From contig NZ_WOEZ01000043.1 of the NCBI RefSeq assembly GCF_013177735.1, forward strand, positions 62,001-126,000: 64,000 bases of DNA. The letters are read 5' to 3'. This stretch comes from Paraburkholderia elongata. GTDB lineage: Bacteria; Pseudomonadota; Gammaproteobacteria; Burkholderiales; Burkholderiaceae. A program made the translations under genes and the position numbers. Below the pieces are notes generated by a model, which ran no database searches, was not told the DNA's origin, and saw only the letters and a program-made list of their open reading frames with translations. This document shows, piece after piece, positions 37,831 through 46,177 of this stretch (its first letter is position 1; each line of letters begins with the position of its first letter).

Positions 37831-38016
37831 CTGAGTCCCCGTTGGCGAAGAGGACGTGACTTGGGTTCAGGGCCAGCGCGACGATTCAAGACCGATTCTG
37901 AAAATCTTGCCCCTGTGTAAAGAGTGTTTTTCCCGTCCACCGGTTGACGGTATGTTCGCCCAAACTGAACACTCGTGATAGTTGTATTCCCGAGCGAGAA
38001 TCAAACTGGGGGCGAA

Positions 38017-38934
38017 ATGAATTTCTCATCGTTGGAAATATTTTGTGCCGTCGCCACCGAGCAAAGTGTGACCCGGGCGGCTCGCCATTTGGCCCGTGTT
38101 CAGTCAAATGTAACGATGCGAGTACAACAGCTTGAAGAGGAACTGCAGGTCCAGCTTTTTTCAAGAAGTGGAAAGCGGATGAGCTTGACACCAAGTGGCC
38201 GAACAATGCTGGACTATGCGCAACGACTCCTGTACCTCGCAGAAGAGGCGAGACTTGCAATGAATCCGGAACAGCAGCCCGGACGATTGAGCATTGGCGC
38301 TATGGAAAGCATCGCAGCCGCGCGCCTTCCGGCCCTGCTCTCGAAGTACCATAGCAGGTGGCCGCAGGTGGAGTTGGAGATTTCGATCGGTACGTCGCGT
38401 TCACTTGTCGAAGATGTGGAGAGAGGACAACTCGACTGCGGTTTTGTTGCTGATAGTAGTTTTCTGGGCACGCGTGACCCGCGGCCAAAGTTCGCCGCGC
38501 GCGGATTACTCGCAACGCGCGCATACCGGGAAGATCTGTTGCTCATACTGCCGCCCAACCATCCAACGGTAAGCAAGCCTACGGACCTCAGGCTCAAGAC
38601 GCTGGCCGCCTTTTCCAAGGGTTGCGCCTATCGGAACGTACTCGAACAATGGTTGGGCATCACCAGTTTCGAGGCGGGCGGTGACTGGAAGGTCATGGAG
38701 CTTGTTTCGTATCATGCCATTCTGGCTAGCGTTGCCGCGGGTTCGTGTTTCGCACTCTGCCCGAGGTCGATTCTAAATTTGCAGCGTGTTCCGATGGATA
38801 TTTGCGCGCAGAAAATCGCCACGATCGATACGTACCTGATTGCCCAATCGAACTACAAGAGCAGCGCTTACAAAGAACTGCTTCAATTTCTTCAGGCCTC
38901 GACGTACTCCCGGCCCGGAGGAATCAACGACTGA
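38017..38934 (+). CDS. LysR family transcriptional regulator
   Basis: A 305-residue LysR protein with N-terminal NFSSLEIFCAVATEQSVTRAA and the recognition helix LARVQSNVTMRVQQLEEEL. The effector domain starts near residue 85 (GRLSIGAMESIAAARL). It is related to, but clearly diverged from, the paralogue pair at 30268 and 46178. ATG 38017 follows GGGGGCG. It precedes the nitronate monooxygenase gene by about 190 bases and could control it. Confidence 0.9.
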   Translation: MNFSSLEIFCAVATEQSVTRAARHLARVQSNVTMRVQQLEEELQVQLFSRSGKRMSLTPSGRTMLDYAQRLLYLAEEARLAMNPEQQPGRLSIGAMESIAAARLPALLSKYHSRWPQVELEISIGTSRSLVEDVERGQLDCGFVADSSFLGTRDPRPKFAARGLLATRAYREDLLLILPPNHPTVSKPTDLRLKTLAAFSKGCAYRNVLEQWLGITSFEAGGDWKVMELVSYHAILASVAAGSCFALCPRSILNLQRVPMDICAQKIATIDTYLIAQSNYKSSAYKELLQFLQASTYSRPGGIND

Positions 38935-39128
38935 TCAACACGCTTCGCGTGGATTTCGAGTTTATTTCATCCCAATGGCCAACATTCGTGCCAATTCACT
39001 TTACCCTATCTGATTGAGAGATCGCTGGTATCAAAACAAATCGTTTCAGATGCTGCGATCTGAGTAGCAGAATTACACCTTCGAATGCGGGCGATACAGA
39101 TTCGTTGAGGAACAGCGAGGAGACGAAA

Positions 39129-40121
39129 GTGTTTGAGCGATACGAGCAACTTAAAGCGATACTTGGCGTCGATCATCCGATACTGCTTGCGCCGATGGAC
39201 CTGGTGGCCGGCGGCAGGCTTGCTGCAGAGGTCACTGACGCTGGCGGGTTCGGAATAATAGGTGGTGGGTACGGCGACGAGATGTGGCTGCGGGAGCAGT
39301 TTGCCGCGGCACATGGGGCTCGGATCGGGGTGGGGTTTATTACATGGAGTCTATCCAGGCAGCCGCGTCTTATTGATGTCTGCATTGAACATTCACCAGC
39401 CGCAATCATGTTTTCGTTCGGTGACGCAAGCAAACACATCGAGCGAACGAAGAGGGCAGGAATTCTCGCGATTTGCCAGGTCCAGACTGTTGCGATGGCA
39501 CGTGAGGCGGTTAGCCAGGGTGCGGACATCATCGTCGCTCAAGGTGCCGAAGGCGGCGGCCATGGAGTTGCCTGCGGCACGATCTCACTGGTACCAGCTG
39601 TCGTCGACGCAGTGGGTGAAAAGGTGCCGGTGGTTGCCGCTGGGGGCATTGCCGACGGCAGAGGCTTTGCAGCTTCTCTAGCGCTTGGCGCCTCGGGTAT
39701 CGTATTGGGAACCCGAATGTACGCAAGCGAGGAAGCGATTGGGCACGACGATGCCAAACGGCGGATTGTTGAGTGTACAGGCGGCGAGCAAACCATCCGT
39801 GGGATTCTGTTTGACATAGCGCGCGATAACGTTTGGCCGGCACCGTACACGGGCCGGGTGCTGCGAAACGAGTTCTCCGAAAAGTGGGTTGGGCGTGAGC
39901 GCGAACTGTTTCGACATCTGCATGCGGAGCGAACGAAGTATTCAAGCGCGCGTGAAAATCACGACTACGACACCGCTGCCGTGATCGCAGGCGAATCTGC
40001 TGCCTTGATCCACGAGGTGTCGCCGGCCAAATTGATAGTCGGAAATATCGTTAGGGAAATGGACGCGATACTTGGCTACTCGCTTTACGCGAAAAATCGT
40101 ACGGTGACATCTACAGCGTAG
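39129..40121 (+). CDS. Nitronate monooxygenase (NAD(P)H-dependent flavin oxidoreductase family)
   Basis: A 330-residue TIM-barrel FMN enzyme. Motifs include PILLAPMDLVAGGRLAAEV at the first strand, GIIGGGYGDEMW, and the catalytic-His motif QGAEGGGHG near residue 145, then VVAAGGIADGRGFAASLALGA (phosphate-binding). These fit the 2-nitropropane dioxygenase/nitronate monooxygenase family, which oxidises alkyl nitronates; some members act on propionate 3-nitronate, giving malonate semialdehyde. The start is GTG 39129 after GAGGAG; the TTG at 39105 is less likely. Its neighbourhood (mmsA, CaaD-like genes) makes the propionate-nitronate role worth testing. Confidence 0.88.
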   Translation: MFERYEQLKAILGVDHPILLAPMDLVAGGRLAAEVTDAGGFGIIGGGYGDEMWLREQFAAAHGARIGVGFITWSLSRQPRLIDVCIEHSPAAIMFSFGDASKHIERTKRAGILAICQVQTVAMAREAVSQGADIIVAQGAEGGGHGVACGTISLVPAVVDAVGEKVPVVAAGGIADGRGFAASLALGASGIVLGTRMYASEEAIGHDDAKRRIVECTGGEQTIRGILFDIARDNVWPAPYTGRVLRNEFSEKWVGRERELFRHLHAERTKYSSARENHDYDTAAVIAGESAALIHEVSPAKLIVGNIVREMDAILGYSLYAKNRTVTSTA

Positions 40122-40194
40122 TCGCTACTGGAGTGCAGTCGCCACCGTACTCAATGAGACTGATCGGTGGCACGGGACGTAGCGCAATACGGAA

Positions 40195-40860
40195 ATGGCT
40201 ATGCAACAGCAGCTAGCGCATGCAACCACGGAAACGACGGATTCAATCGCCGCCCGGCTACTCGCGGTTAGCGTGGGTTCGAGTGCCCCATTGGATGTAA
40301 GTAATACCTCGCCAGGAATGGTGGTTAACTCCGGAATACGCAAAACCCCTGTCAGCATACTTCGCAACCAGACTGGTATCGAGGTTCGCAGGCTAGGCCT
40401 GGTCGGCGATGAGCAAGTAGACCTTAGTGTGCATGGAGGCCTTGAGAAGGCTGTGTATATGTATCCGGTCGAACACTACGAATGGTGGCGCGAGCGCCGG
40501 CTCGAAGCAGGCGTTGTGGGTGCGGACGACCCACTGTCGTTTGCCGCGGTGGGAGAGAACTTGACGACGTGTGGCCTGCTTGAAGCCCAGCTCTGGGTTG
40601 GGGACAGAATAGTGATGGGTGACGTCGAGTTTCGCGTCGAGTCGCCCCGAAATCCCTGCTACAAGTTTAACGCTGTGATGGGATATGTACGCGCTGCCAA
40701 ACATATGATGATGAGCGGGTACTCCGGCGTCTATTTAAGCGTATCCAAAACTGGTTTTATTTCAGCAGGTTCGCTGATTCAAGTGATTCCCGGTCGTCGG
40801 CAGGAGTCAATAAGTGCGATGCTGGGCCTGCGGCGCAGCCGTGCACGGCGGGAACCATAA
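40195..40860 (+). CDS. MOSC domain-containing protein (YiiM-like)
   Basis: A 221-residue protein. The MOSC core lies at residues 35-165: VSILRNQTGIEVRRLGLVGDEQVDLSVHGGLEKAVYMYP then VGENLTTCGLLEAQLWVGDRI and ESPRNPCYKFN, whose Cys is the conserved cofactor-binding one. YiiM-type proteins use molybdenum cofactor, reducing N-hydroxylated compounds in some cases. It follows the nitronate monooxygenase by 73 bases and may be co-transcribed. A second ATG at 40201 is possible. Confidence 0.87.
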   Translation: MAMQQQLAHATTETTDSIAARLLAVSVGSSAPLDVSNTSPGMVVNSGIRKTPVSILRNQTGIEVRRLGLVGDEQVDLSVHGGLEKAVYMYPVEHYEWWRERRLEAGVVGADDPLSFAAVGENLTTCGLLEAQLWVGDRIVMGDVEFRVESPRNPCYKFNAVMGYVRAAKHMMMSGYSGVYLSVSKTGFISAGSLIQVIPGRRQESISAMLGLRRSRARREP

Positions 40861-41507
40861 GGCGGACGTTGCATCTGCGTCGTCCCGCGTGGCCTCCGCT
40901 CATGAGGCTTCGTGGATGAATCGTGTATCTCTGCCGCGTCGAGCCAACGCGAAATACCCGTGCGCAACTGATCAGTCGATTGAATCGGAAGGTTTCGGTG
41001 GGCGTTGCGCGCCTAAACCGCCAGAGCGGTGAGAGGTTGTGATTGCGACCGAGGTAGATCTCTCGATCCCGGCGGCGAAATAATCCGGGAAATTGTTGAC
41101 CGTTGAGAAACAGCGCAGACCACAAAGTACGTAAGCGGTATCTCATGAACGGCTCCGCTGGCGCAGCAGCCGGATTGGCCAGGGTTCTGGAGTGGCGGGG
41201 CTATCTCTGAGATAGATAACCGTATGTAATACCTTCGCTTGATATTCAGTTCAAACGGTGCGAGTTTGTATTATTGGATTGATAACTGACCGCCATGTCA
41301 CATCGGAACTCGACGTCGGTGGGAAATAACAAGTATCGGAGTCGCTGCTGAAGGGACAAAGTCGTTAGGCAGCGAAGGGGAATCAGGGCCCGGCGGCTCT
41401 AATGGTGCGGGCGAAAGGCGGAGCGCGTCATTTGAAGAAGCGAACGCGAATCGTCAATTGGATTGCCGTTCGAGGCGATCCAGAATTTTTTGAGGAATAG
41501 ACTTCAA
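40861..41507 (+). other. Long 5' region of the PrpD/CaaD-like operon
   Basis: 647 bases without a recognised gene. It contains the palindrome at 41201-41215 and a TATTAT (41269-41274) that could be a -10 hexamer, without a good -35, as expected of an activator-dependent promoter. The leader to 41508 would be about 230 bases. Confidence 0.5.
41201..41215. promoter_or_regulatory. Palindrome, candidate operator of the PrpD/CaaD-like operon
   Basis: CTATCTC (41201-41207) and GAGATAG (41209-41215) form a perfect palindrome around one base. It lies about 55 bases upstream of a TATTAT hexamer, in the usual position of a LysR or other activator site. Confidence 0.5.
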
Positions 41508-42917
41508 ATGAGTACACCTACGACTGTTCAGCGTATCGGCCGTTTTGCATACGACGCGCGCGCGGAGCATCTTACGCCTGGCGCAAGGGCAATTTTCAAG
41601 CGGAATATTCTTGACAGCCTGGGTTGCGCAATAGCAGCGCTGCCAGGTAAGCCGTTCAAGGCGCTTCGAGATCAGTTCGATGAGTACCGTGGCTCGGGGA
41701 CGTGTTCATTGATCGGAGGTGGTAAGACTTCGCCCGATCAAGCCGCGTTGTACAACTCCGGTTTGGTCCGGTATGTCGACCTGCTGGATAGCTACATGTC
41801 CCCCGGCGGACTCTGTCACCCGAGCGATAACTTCGGGGCCATTCTGGCAGCTGCTGAACATGCGTCCGCGAGTGGCGAGGAGTTCATGCTGGCGTTGGCA
41901 ATATCCTATGAAATTGGCTGCCGCATTACGGCGATCGTTCCAGTTATGGCCAAAGGGTTCAATCACGCTATCCAGTTGGCTGTGTCCGCCGCGGCAGGGT
42001 CGGGAAAGCTGTTCGGTCTCGATGCCGATCAGATCGCAAACGCGATTGCAATTGCAACGATCGACAACATTTCGCTGACGTGTGTACATTCCGAACCGGT
42101 TTCACAGTGGAAGGGCTTCTCGCCCGGTATCACAGGTATGAGAGCCGTCTATTCAGCATCTCTTGCCAAACGTGGATTTACAGGTCCTCTCCGACTTTTC
42201 GAGGGACCTAATGGTCTGGTGAGAATGTTTGATCAACCGCTCGAAGTTGATTGGGCAGACCAGCAGCTCGAGGTCGTTCACCAGACGGTCATGAAGAAAT
42301 ACTGCTCGCTCATTCATGGTCAGCCCGTCCTCGAGGCTACGCTCGCGTTAAAGCGCAAGCATGGTTTGACGAGCGATGACGTGGATGAAGTCCAATGTGA
42401 CATCTTTCAGACCGGATTCGACATTGCCGGCGGCGGCAGCTTTGGCCCAAAGGATAACCCGCAGACTAAAGAGCAGGCGGACTACAACCTCAAGTATCTG
42501 ATTGCAGCTGCGTTGCTAGATGATCAGGTTGGCCCGGCCCAGCTCGAACCTGAGCGTGTACAGGCTCCCGATGCACAGGCATTGCTCAAGAAAGTGACTG
42601 TGAAGGCCGATGCCGAATTCTCGGCGCAATACCCGCGCGCGCTGAACACGCGCATGACGATCAAATGCAAGGATGGTCGTGTTCTGGCTACTGAGCATGT
42701 CGGCTTCGAAGGTGGACTGGATAACCCGTTCACGTGGGAACGTACCGTCGAAAAATTCAACTGGTTGAGCGAACAATACGCGGACCAGGAGCTTCGAGAC
42801 CAGATCATCGATCTGGTCTCGAAGCTGGATCAACACTCGATTGAAGAGTTGATGAACCTCTTGGTGAAGGTAAGTCCAGAGCCACGATTTCCGGTGACGC
42901 ATCCGGGGATTCAATAA
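41508..42917 (+). CDS. MmgE/PrpD family protein
   Basis: A 469-residue protein of the 2-methylcitrate dehydratase/cis-aconitate decarboxylase (IRG1-like) family. Matching blocks are KRNILDSLGCAIAALPGKPF, NSGLVRYVDLLDSY, HPSDNFGAILAAAEHASASG, and KGFSPGITGMRAVYSASLAK. Family enzymes remove water or CO2 from tricarboxylates, or epimerise. The ATG at 41508 is preceded by TGAGGAATAG. Two tautomerase-type subunit genes (CaaD-like) follow after 26 bases, so it is the first gene of that operon. The pairing of PrpD with CaaD subunits is unusual, and no substrate can be assigned. Confidence 0.9.
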   Translation: MSTPTTVQRIGRFAYDARAEHLTPGARAIFKRNILDSLGCAIAALPGKPFKALRDQFDEYRGSGTCSLIGGGKTSPDQAALYNSGLVRYVDLLDSYMSPGGLCHPSDNFGAILAAAEHASASGEEFMLALAISYEIGCRITAIVPVMAKGFNHAIQLAVSAAAGSGKLFGLDADQIANAIAIATIDNISLTCVHSEPVSQWKGFSPGITGMRAVYSASLAKRGFTGPLRLFEGPNGLVRMFDQPLEVDWADQQLEVVHQTVMKKYCSLIHGQPVLEATLALKRKHGLTSDDVDEVQCDIFQTGFDIAGGGSFGPKDNPQTKEQADYNLKYLIAAALLDDQVGPAQLEPERVQAPDAQALLKKVTVKADAEFSAQYPRALNTRMTIKCKDGRVLATEHVGFEGGLDNPFTWERTVEKFNWLSEQYADQELRDQIIDLVSKLDQHSIEELMNLLVKVSPEPRFPVTHPGIQ

Positions 42918-42943
42918 TCCATGGCGATCTTTAGGAGATATAT

Positions 42944-43174
42944 ATGGCACTCATTTCTTGTGACATGCGTTTCGGTCGGACCGACGAACAGAAGCGGCTG
43001 CTTGCTGCCGGCTTACTCCGGGTGGTCAGTGCCGCGACAGGTGAAACGAAGAACGACATTTTTTTCGTGATTCGCGAAGGACGTGGAATTAATTTCGTCG
43101 AGCATGGTGAGCATCTTCCGGAGTATGTCGAGGGTGCGGCGAACGACAAAGAACTTATTGAACGTCTTAAATAG
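42944..43174 (+). CDS. trans-3-chloroacrylate dehalogenase-like alpha subunit (tautomerase superfamily)
   Basis: A 76-residue protein. From memory of the family it closely resembles the alpha chain of CaaD from Pseudomonas pavonaceae: ALISCDMRFGRTDEQKRLLA at the start, then IFFVIREG and FVEHGEHLPEYV. Counting from the residue after Met, Arg8, Arg11 and Glu52, the alpha-chain catalytic residues of CaaD, are all present. Residue 1 is Ala, not Pro; in CaaD the alpha proline is not the essential one. CaaD hydrates 3-haloacrylates to malonate semialdehyde and halide. An AGGAGATATAT site precedes the ATG; the beta gene follows after 18 bases. Confidence 0.85.
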   Translation: MALISCDMRFGRTDEQKRLLAAGLLRVVSAATGETKNDIFFVIREGRGINFVEHGEHLPEYVEGAANDKELIERLK

Positions 43175-43192
43175 AACTGCCGGAGAAATATC

Positions 43193-43396
43193 GTGCCCTT
43201 CATCGAATGCCATATCAAGAGCGGTCTTACGCAAGAACGACGTGAACAACTCATTAGGGACATCATCCAGGTCACGCACGACTCGATCGGATCGGATCCG
43301 AAGATCATTAATGTGATCTTGCACGAACACCCCGCTGAAAATATCAGTATTTCCAGTCGGATCAACGGAGAGGACTTCAAGAAGTCCACGGGGTAG
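43193..43396 (+). CDS. trans-3-chloroacrylate dehalogenase-like beta subunit (tautomerase superfamily)
   Basis: A 67-residue protein that begins MPFIECHIKSGLTQERREQL, so Met removal exposes Pro1, the general acid of CaaD. It continues LIRDIIQVTHDSIGSDPKII and ends with ISISSRINGE, closely like the CaaD beta chain as I remember it. With the alpha subunit it should form a heterohexamer of three alpha-beta pairs, in the cytoplasm. A GGAGAA site precedes the ATG. The alpha-beta gene order and spacing match CaaD operons. Whether the physiological substrate is a haloacrylate or another unsaturated acid cannot be told from sequence. Confidence 0.85.
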   Translation: MPFIECHIKSGLTQERREQLIRDIIQVTHDSIGSDPKIINVILHEHPAENISISSRINGEDFKKSTG

Positions 43397-43433
43397 CCGC
43401 ACGAAACTGAGCGTTAAGGTCTTGTTCGGAGTT

Positions 43434-43456
43434 CCGCCGGGCGTCGCGTCCGGCGG
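43434..43456. other. Hairpin between the beta-subunit gene and DUF485 gene
   Basis: CCGCCGG (43434-43440) pairs with CCGGCGG (43450-43456), 9-nt loop, no T run. It may slow or process the transcript between the enzyme genes and the transporter genes. Confidence 0.4.
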
Positions 43457-43550
43457 CCAGCGTTCAGATACATCCAACAACGATGGAAGATTTGGCGAAG
43501 CCATAGGCTTGTCTATGTCAGGCCTGATGAGAGGTAAGTTTTTCGATATA

Positions 43551-43582
43551 TATAATACGTAGTACAAAGTAATGTGGAGGAG
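43551..43582 (+). promoter_or_regulatory. -10 hexamer and strong ribosome site for the transporter genes
   Basis: A perfect TATAAT (43551-43556) inside an AT-rich stretch, with no clear -35, followed by GGAGGAG (43576-43582) before ATG 43585. It suggests the DUF485/symporter pair can be transcribed apart from the enzymes. Confidence 0.5.
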
Positions 43583-43584
43583 AG

Positions 43585-43875
43585 ATGAACGGAGCAAAGA
43601 TGGTGGTCGACGGTGTCGATGCCGGACGTGAGAGGGTAGGGCTGGCAATATTTCTGACGCTCGTCGAAGTATTGATGTTTTTTGGGTTCATTACACTTGC
43701 CGTCGTGTCGCCGGCAACGCTCGCTTCGCCAGTGGTAGATGGGTCGGAGATTACGGTTGCGTTCCTGTACGGAATAATGATTCTGATCGCTAGCGTGCTG
43801 CTTATCGGGTTGTATGTCCTGGTCGAAAACGCAGCCGATTCGCGAAATTTTCGTATCGATTCAGCTGAACGTTAA
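43585..43875 (+). CDS. DUF485-type small membrane protein
   Basis: A 96-residue protein with two hydrophobic segments (about residues 21-47 and 58-83) separated by a short charged turn, as in DUF485 (YjcH). Such genes regularly sit directly ahead of ActP-type acetate symporters, as here (24 bases), and the small protein probably assists or modulates the carrier. A strong GGAGGAG site precedes ATG 43585. Confidence 0.8.
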   Translation: MNGAKMVVDGVDAGRERVGLAIFLTLVEVLMFFGFITLAVVSPATLASPVVDGSEITVAFLYGIMILIASVLLIGLYVLVENAADSRNFRIDSAER

Positions 43876-43899
43876 CCGTTAATTAACTGGTGGCCGATT

Positions 43900-45546
43900 A
43901 TGACTATTCTTCGATGTGGCGTTTTGCTCGCGCTGTCAGCGTCCGCGTGCGTTGTGAGTACCGAATCCTTTGCTGCTGGAAGCGGTGTGGGTAGCAGGAA
44001 CGGCGTAGCAATAGTGTTTTTTCTTTCCTTCGTTCTAGCGACACTGGCTATTACCTACTGGGCCGCGAAGCGAACAAAGTCGACGGACGATTTCTACGCG
44101 GCTGGAGGCGAGATAACCGCATTTCAGAATGGTCTTGCAATCGCGGGTGACTTCATGTCGGCCGGTGCATTTCTTGGCCTGACAGCTTTGGTGTTCAGTA
44201 GCGGCTTTGATGGTCTTGTCTATGCGGTTGGATATGCGACAGGGATGCCAATTGTTGTATTTCTGCTGGCAACGAGGCTGCGAAAACTCGGTAAATATAC
44301 AGTCGCAGATGCGGTTTCCGTGCGTCTTGGCGAGAAACCGATTCGTATCTTCTCGGCCTGCGCATCGTTATGTATTGTTTCGCTATATCTCATCGCGCAG
44401 ATGGTGGGGGCAGGGCAGTTGATCAAGCTGCTGTTTGGCCTTGACTACATCTATGCCGAAATTCTTGTGGGCGCTCTCATGATGTTTTATGTGGCCTTCG
44501 GAGGCATGGTCGCCACGACTTGGGTGCAGATCGTGAAGGCGACGTTGCTGCTGCTTGGCACAACTGTGATGAGCTTTCTGGTCTTGCGAAATTTCGACTT
44601 CAGCTTCGCCGAATTGTTGCGACGTGCAGTAGAGATTCATCCAAAGGGCAGTGCGATCCTTAGCCCTCAATTTCTGGTCAAGGATCCTGTATCGGGATTT
44701 TCGTTGGGTCTCGCGGTGATGTTTGGTACCTCAGGCTTGCCGCATATTCTCATGCGCTTCTTCACGGTTCCTGACGCACGGGCTGCACGCGGTTCGGTAT
44801 TTTGGGCCAGTGTATTTATGAACATATTCTTTGCACTGGTGTTTGTCATCGGGTTCGGATCTATCGCTCTGGTTGCCTCTAATCCAGACTTCCTGGATGC
44901 CGCGGGCAAACCGCTCGGCGGGATAAATATGGTTGCCGTCCATCTTGCAAAGGCGGTAGGGGGAAACGCGTTGCTGGGGTTTATCTCGGCAGTTGCATTT
45001 GCTACCATCCTTGCCGTTGTGTCGGGTTTGACACTCGCCGGTTCTTCGGCGGTTTCGCATGACCTTTACGCCTGTGTGTTCCGCAAAGGTACCGCAAGTC
45101 AAGCCAATGAAGTGCGAGTATCGAGGATATCGACTTTGGTGCTTGGGGTAATCGCGGTGGTATTGGGCATTGCATTCAGGACACAGAACGTTGCTTACAT
45201 GCTTGGGCTCACGTTCTCGGTCGCCTGTAGCTCAACTTTCCCAGTGTTACTACTTGCCCTTTATTGGAAGCGATTGACCACGTTTGGAGCCGTTGCGGGA
45301 GGAACTGTTGGGTTGGTCTCCGCCGTATTGCTGACCGTCGCAGGCCCGGCCGTCTGGGTGCATGTTATGGGGCATGCGAAGCCACTTTTCTCGATCGATC
45401 CACCGACCATAGTCACTATGCCGCTCGCGTTTATGACGTGCTGGCTGGTATCCGTGCTGGACCGTAGCAAACAGGCGGATACTGACCGTGCGCGGAGTGC
45501 GACTCTACAAGAGCGTCCGGTATTCGCGGGACCGGTTAGCCACTAG
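43900..45546 (+). CDS. Sodium:solute symporter, acetate permease (ActP)-like
   Basis: A 548-residue, about 13-helix protein with a cleavable-looking head ending SFAAGS. Family features: [55 protein letters not shown], and [28 protein letters not shown]. ActP and its relatives take up acetate, pyruvate, propionate or other short acids with sodium. Being next to the PrpD and CaaD-like genes, it is the likely uptake system for their short unsaturated or halogenated acid substrate. A LysR gene lies 630 bases downstream. Confidence 0.92.
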   Translation: MTILRCGVLLALSASACVVSTESFAAGSGVGSRNGVAIVFFLSFVLATLAITYWAAKRTKSTDDFYAAGGEITAFQNGLAIAGDFMSAGAFLGLTALVFSSGFDGLVYAVGYATGMPIVVFLLATRLRKLGKYTVADAVSVRLGEKPIRIFSACASLCIVSLYLIAQMVGAGQLIKLLFGLDYIYAEILVGALMMFYVAFGGMVATTWVQIVKATLLLLGTTVMSFLVLRNFDFSFAELLRRAVEIHPKGSAILSPQFLVKDPVSGFSLGLAVMFGTSGLPHILMRFFTVPDARAARGSVFWASVFMNIFFALVFVIGFGSIALVASNPDFLDAAGKPLGGINMVAVHLAKAVGGNALLGFISAVAFATILAVVSGLTLAGSSAVSHDLYACVFRKGTASQANEVRVSRISTLVLGVIAVVLGIAFRTQNVAYMLGLTFSVACSSTFPVLLLALYWKRLTTFGAVAGGTVGLVSAVLLTVAGPAVWVHVMGHAKPLFSIDPPTIVTMPLAFMTCWLVSVLDRSKQADTDRARSATLQERPVFAGPVSH

Positions 45547-46177
45547 ATTCAGGAGCGGCGGCACGCAGAAATCGTGTCGCCGTTAGGTGGTTGAACTTGC
45601 GGGCCAGTCAACCCGGTGTTCCGTCGCGAAACAAAGCGGCATAGCGTGTGTTCAGCTCGAGGGCGGATCAACGAGATCCGCTTTGCCAGTTTACGCTGCG
45701 CCTTTGCGGTAAATGCAAAACGTCTGACTTTTGGCTTGTTGAGTCTTTCCTGCGTTCTCGCGTCGGGCAGAAGCGGACAATCCATCAGGTTCGGCAACAT
45801 GCTGAACCTGGCTACAACCCTACTCTATTTCTGCAACAGCGCTTGCGTTTGCGAAAATGGCAAATGGGGTATTGTTTCCGTTGGATGTTCAATTTCGCTT
45901 TGGTGTACGATGGAAGACAAGTTCACAGCGCTGCTCAAGCCGTTGCACAGTTGGCGGGGCGGCTGTCCCTCCTGATTTTGTTGCCCCCTTGGGGCTGGAT
46001 AGTGGTGCAGTTTTGGCTGACTTCGATAGTTGCCGAAAGTCTGCATCCATTTTCAATGAGCTACGCCGTAAAAGCGTAAAAATAGATCTAAATTATCGAA
46101 TCGCTGGCATTGATAGGTTGCTGGTCGGACAACGAAAGCTTTATCAAGGTTGTGACTATTTCATAGAGGTGCAAAGC
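45547..46177 (+). other. Intergenic region before LysR paralogue B
   Basis: 631 bases. Several short frames run through, including one continuous with the LysR gene from 45857, but none has a recognisable domain. I treat it as non-coding or gene debris. Confidence 0.4.
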
